64,000 nt of DNA from Actimicrobium sp047621665 (GTDB taxonomy: Bacteria > Pseudomonadota > Gammaproteobacteria > Burkholderiales > Burkholderiaceae_D). The translations under genes and the position numbers were made by a program. Each line of letters opens with the position of its first letter. Positions within the stretch are counted from its first letter, which is position 1. The notes beneath the pieces are model-generated. The model was not told the DNA's origin. It saw nothing but the letters and a program-made list of their open reading frames with translations, and ran no database searches. The DNA lies in assembly GCA_047621665.1 (NCBI GenBank), contig JBLHMB010000014.1, positions 3,087 through 67,086 on the forward strand. Direction: 5' to 3'. Shown here piece after piece: positions 60,675 to 64,000 of this stretch.

Positions 60675-60953
60675 TTACTCCATTTTGAGGTTTTTTAAAA
60701 TGTCGACATCGCCTCGCAATTGACGGTTTTCGTATTCCAGCAGGCGGATAGGCTGCTGATCCGCCGTCAACGGATTCCCGATGCCACGCTGGCCGATTTG
60801 CCCGACATCATATTGCTTGATCCAACGACGAATCGCGGTCTCGCCGATATCCATGCACTGACTGACCCGGGTGGTCGTTAGTCCCTGCTCCTTGATCATG
60901 CGAACGATTTCCAGCTTCAGGCTGATGTCGAATTGCCTGCGTTGCTTTGTCAT
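60675..60953 (-). pseudogene. IS3-family OrfA (truncated)
   Basis: 92 residues starting MTKQRRQFDISLKLEIVRM, with the helix-turn-helix and leucine-zipper part (GDVDILKNL), broken off where intact OrfA continues into the frameshift region. With the orfB fragment at 60501-60668 it makes one internally deleted IS3 copy downstream of the helicase gene. Confidence 0.8.
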
Positions 60954-60984
60954 TGAGTTTTCCTCTGGTGGTGGAGTCTCCCAC

Positions 60985-61200
60985 CTATCGAGGTGCCGGC
61001 ACAAATTCGACCACGACACCCGGCACCGGAATTGCCTGCACTTTTACATGTCGCCGCGAAGTGTAAAGCGTCTGTTCCGTGAAACCGTTTTCTCCTGCAA
61101 AGGCGACCATCGAACGATTTTCCGGTGGCATCATGCGTCGTAAGATCGTGTCTTTTCGTTCTACTGAATAGGCGTCCGCTGCTTGTCTTTGCTCCGCCAC
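60985..61200 (-). pseudogene. Transposase HTH fragment
   Basis: The frame contains YSVERKDTILRRMMPPENRS and GFTEQTLYTSRRHVKV, matching the N-terminal helix-turn-helix of a transposase with the usual ERKEAILRRMMPPEN pattern. The remainder is lost. It belongs to a different element from the adjacent OrfA. Confidence 0.6.
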
Positions 61201-61399
61201 CGGATGGTTGATACTAAATCAGGTGACGCGACAGGTATCGTGAAATGGAGAGAGACCGTGAAGCGCATGGCGTTTTCCTTGTCATCCGCTGATTGCAACC
61301 GGATTCCACATGCAAAAAACGACAGTGCTGCCGAGGGTAGACACGTCATTTGTGATAACCGAAACATATCACCGGCTATCGGCTGACTATTCTTTGCTG

Positions 61400-61645
61400 T
61401 CATGAAGAAGTTAAGTTCAAACCGAGCATCTTAGCAACGACGAAAGTGGCGAGCATCAGGCACAAGAGCGCTAGCACGAAGACGGCGACCGCCTTGCCAC
61501 CCGCGCGCAGCAGCTCGCGCTTCTCTTTCTCCTTATCCCTTTCCTTCTCGCCTTGATCGTAATGCCACTTAACGGCGAAGAACATGCCCGCGCCGAGCAC
61601 GAGAACTTTGAACACAATTAAGGCTATCGGGATCCAATCAATCAT
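61400..61645 (-). CDS. Small two-helix membrane protein
   Basis: 81 residues: a hydrophobic helix (about 7-25), a highly charged stretch (EKERDKEKEKRELLR, about 33-47) and a second helix (about 50-72). No family was recognised. The ribosome binding site is weak (GGAAAACC). Composition and the clear membrane topology support a real gene, but expression is unproven. Confidence 0.55.
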   Translation of the reverse strand: MIDWIPIALIVFKVLVLGAGMFFAVKWHYDQGEKERDKEKEKRELLRAGGKAVAVFVLALLCLMLATFVVAKMLGLNLTSS

Positions 61646-62300
61646 TTTGAGGTTTTCCAGGCTGTTGCTTGACGCTATCTATCGTGAGGAGTGCTGCCTT
61701 AAAACGCAGATTCAGTAACTGTATTTTTTATTCAAACCATAGCCCGGGACATCCTTATTGAATCTTTCATTACATCTATTCTTCCGTTTTCACTGCGTTA
61801 CTCTTAAGTTAATTCTTGTTGCACCGGTACGCGAACTATTGATAAAGGAGCACCTGTAGAATTCGAAAAAAATAGCGTTCTGAGGATTTTTCCCGGGTTG
61901 TTAAACCCTATTGTCGATTTTTTGCGGACCAGAAATCCGGCCACCGTCGATGGATAAACAATTTTCTTTTGTTTCGTGAGCATGAATTTGTAACAGCGAC
62001 CAGCGGGACGACCTTCGCTGCGTCCGACTGGAAAGGCGCGTCCGCTCGCGCAGCACACGCGTTATCCAGGCGAATGACCCGACAACCCGCAGCGTGCACT
62101 CAAACGGCGATCCGATACCGTTCGCCGCGGTCAGACTGTGGCACCCGCTTTGCCCGTTTTTATCGTGAGCAACGGCAGTACACCTTCGAATTTGTGCGGC
62201 GCAAGTGTACCACCCGACAGCAACTAATCGAATGCCAGGCGCAGTAGCAATGTTATTTAATGCGCCACATAACGCTGGGTTCAGTGCCATTTGCGGCACC
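61646..62300. other. Non-coding, partly AT-rich stretch
   Basis: About 650 bases without a gene I can support. The left part (to about 61900) is AT-rich. Several short frames occur on both strands but none has a ribosome binding site together with recognisable protein features. Confidence 0.5.
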
Positions 62301-62301
62301 G

Positions 62302-62650
62302 GGCGGGTACAGCAAGCCACTTACCCGGCGCACACCCGGCATAAATTCCACGATCTGCATGTCGTCCATCCGACGGCGTTCACCATTTATGTGCTGCGCC
62401 GGATTGGCGAACTGCACGAGATTGAAAAACCTCTGCGCGACGCATCACAGGATATACGCCGGCAAGTCCGGCAGGCCAGGACGCGGCCCTTGCTGGTGGA
62501 CTTCGCGGCCTGGCTGCGCGCGCCCGTCGTCCCTATCGACCAAGTCTGATACGACCAAAACTTTTAATTACGCGCTTAATCAGTGGCCGGCAGTGGCGGC
62601 GAGCACGCTGCCGCCGTGTACGCGCTGATCGGTACCGCCAAACTGAACGA
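62302..62650 (+). pseudogene. IS66-family transposase remnant with frameshifts
   Basis: The translation gives HTRHKFHDLHVVHP and LRRIGELHEIEKPLRDASQD followed by IRRQVRQARTRPLLVDFAAW, the C-terminal half of an IS66 TnpC. The match then shifts frame near 62545 (TFNYALNQWPAVAA) and again near 62592 (GGEHAAAVYALIGTAKLND). At least one frameshift and a deletion make it non-functional. Confidence 0.75.
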
Positions 62651-63274
62651 CTGTTGTCAGCGCAATCATCTATTGCGCCTGTTTTTTGTTTCACTTCTAA
62701 ATTATTAGTCACTAAATCATACTAATAGTTAAGATTAAGTTAAGGAGTAGGCCGGCACAGCCGATTTTCCGGGCCAATACCCGGAGCGGGTAATGGCGTA
62801 GCTTGACGATATCGCGTGGGGAAAACCAGTGCAGAAACTAACAACAGATCAACTTAATCACCGAAAACCTTGTTTGCGGGGTTTTACAACGGAGTTTTAA
62901 TCGGTTCCTGCTTACATCTTCTGCATGCCACATGCAGAGCAAAGGTTACGATTTTAAATTTGTAATGCCAGTTGGATATAAGGACCCGACTTAGCGTGAT
63001 TTAAGCAGGATGCCGTCAAGATCGCCAATCCGATTTTTAGCAGGTGGTTGTTCAGCAATGCCCTGCTGCTACCCATCAGGGTATCGGGTTAGTTGTCAAG
63101 TTCCATACAAAACAGCAAAGAGCCAAAAAACACCAGTTTGATCGTACAAAAAGTACAGAGAAACTCGGTGCAGATATCAAAGCGAGGTTCAATACCGGGA
63201 AGCGGAGTTTATGACGCCGCGGCGTCACGTCTTGCTGCTTTTATTCACCATCAACTCAACAAGGAATTCCAACA
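62651..63274. other. Long untranslated region before the lipoprotein gene
   Basis: About 620 bases with no supported gene. It contains a C/G-rich patch with short inverted repeats (62750-62810), a terminator-like stem AAAACC/GGTTTT (62864-62885), and an AT-rich end. No known riboswitch could be matched. It may hold the promoter and leader of the downstream gene plus IS debris. Confidence 0.45.
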
Positions 63275-64000
63275 ATGTTTCCACAAAAATTTTTAAACTT
63301 TGCACTCAAGTACATCTCACGCGCCGCTGCACTCGCCTGCGGCACGCTGATTACTGCATGTGGCGGTGGCAGCGGTAGTCCGGAGCCCGATACCTCGCAG
63401 TCGACACAACTGCTGTCCACCGCTAGTGCCAACTCAGCGAATTCGTCGCAGACTGGTGTTGATACCGCCTCCTCCATCGACACCATCTACAGCACGACCG
63501 AGGCTGTCGTGGCGGCAACCGTCCCCACCATAGGGGCATCATCTACTGTCACCAACACCGTGGTGAGCTGCATTGGCGGTGGCACCGCAACGCTGACCAT
63601 CACCGGTGGCACTGCCGGCACCCAGTTGAACGGTCGTTTTGATGCAGGCGAGCGTTATATTGTCAACTATGCGAAGTGCATCGGTGCGAACGGCTATGCA
63701 CAGTTGAGCGGAAGCATTGAACTGGACATTACCAGCGTCGCCGGTTCGACGACATCGGGAACCAGCGCTGCAAACATCAAGGCCACCAACCTCTCGTTGA
63801 CTCCTGCCCCAGGCAGCGCAGTGGCAGGCAGCACCGTGTTCAATGGCAATGGCACAGTATCGCGCAGCGTATACACGGCTCCCAATGGGAGCGTCACCAC
63901 CGTCTCGCACGTAACCATTCCCAACGCGACGCTAAACAACAGCTACGGCACACGGAACGGCTCATTCACGTTGAGCAACTTGGAGGCCACACGCACGGTG
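63275..64000 (+). CDS. Putative lipoprotein, Ser/Thr/Gly-rich (cut by the right edge)
   Basis: The frame is open from ATG 63275 (AAGGAATTCC upstream) to the window end, 242 codons without a stop. The N-terminus is a lipoprotein signal ending LITAC, with Cys29 as the likely lipid-anchored residue, followed by a GGGSGS spacer. The rest is rich in Thr, Ser, Ala and Gly with beta-like segments (TLTITGGTAGTQLNGRFDAG). No family recognised. A secreted or outer membrane anchored protein is likely. Confidence 0.8.
   Translation, partial: MFPQKFLNFALKYISRAAALACGTLITACGGGSGSPEPDTSQSTQLLSTASANSANSSQTGVDTASSIDTIYSTTEAVVAATVPTIGASSTVTNTVVSCIGGGTATLTITGGTAGTQLNGRFDAGERYIVNYAKCIGANGYAQLSGSIELDITSVAGSTTSGTSAANIKATNLSLTPAPGSAVAGSTVFNGNGTVSRSVYTAPNGSVTTVSHVTIPNATLNNSYGTRNGSFTLSNLEATRTV

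Noticed and set aside
61161..61403. Minus-strand frame of 80 codons next to the transposase fragment
   Set aside because: No ribosome binding site, no family, and it runs through IS debris.
62740..62890. Cyclic-di-GMP riboswitch in the lipoprotein leader
   Set aside because: The conserved GEMM core segments could not be found. Only general inverted repeats are visible.

Overview
The window looks like a chromosome segment from a betaproteobacterium of the order Burkholderiales, most likely Oxalobacteraceae. The reasons are moderately GC-rich coding DNA, typical Burkholderiales protein families (DctPQM TRAP transporter, UrtABCDE-FmdA with AmiC/AmiR, MOFRL glycerate kinase, DUF1345), and tightly packed operons with ATGA/TGATG overlaps. 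The genus assignment is inference. No rRNA, tRNA or CRISPR array was seen.

Layout. 1-7.0 kb: tail of a hydantoinase B/oxoprolinase gene, the potassium transporter kup, a complete TRAP dicarboxylate-type transporter operon and a TSUP permease. 7.1-20.2 kb: a six-gene co-directional operon encoding a TolC-like lipoprotein, an HlyD-like adaptor, a sulfotransferase, a 2122-residue DUF4347/Ig-repeat adhesin, a second HlyD-like adaptor and an M50 metalloprotease fused to an HlyD-like part. It looks like a dedicated export and maturation line for the adhesin, but it has no ABC ATPase. 20.2-24.2 kb: EAL phosphodiesterase, glutathione S-transferase, a ParB-like protein and a glycerate kinase.

24.2-43.2 kb is a large Ter (tellurium-resistance-type stress response) supercluster. 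A leftward operon holds a DUF475/TerC-like membrane protein, four TerD-family proteins (one a TerD-TerA fusion), an AIM24-like protein and five enzymes (ATP-grasp, two phosphoribosyltransferase proteins, HAD phosphatase, CitE-like lyase) of the kind proposed to make a nucleoside-like metabolite. It ends in the glycerate kinase. A rightward operon holds an ISL3-transposase-like zinc-ribbon protein, two TerY von Willebrand A proteins, a PP2C phosphatase and a Ser/Thr kinase. A UvrA paralogue lies next to it.

43.5-53.5 kb is an amide/urea utilisation locus: a leftward urtABCDE-fmdA-SDR operon facing amiC-amiR. Between them lie a near-consensus sigma-54 promoter and a leader with a perfect 9-bp stem carrying a 6-nt loop, followed by a strong intrinsic terminator. 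This is the architecture expected for ANTAR (AmiR) antitermination.

53.6-64 kb is accessory DNA: a PcfJ-domain protein with a coupled small protein, an outer-membrane barrel, DUF1345, a UPF1-like helicase bracketed by IS3 remnants, a decayed IS66 transposase, long non-coding stretches, and the start of a lipoprotein gene cut by the right edge.
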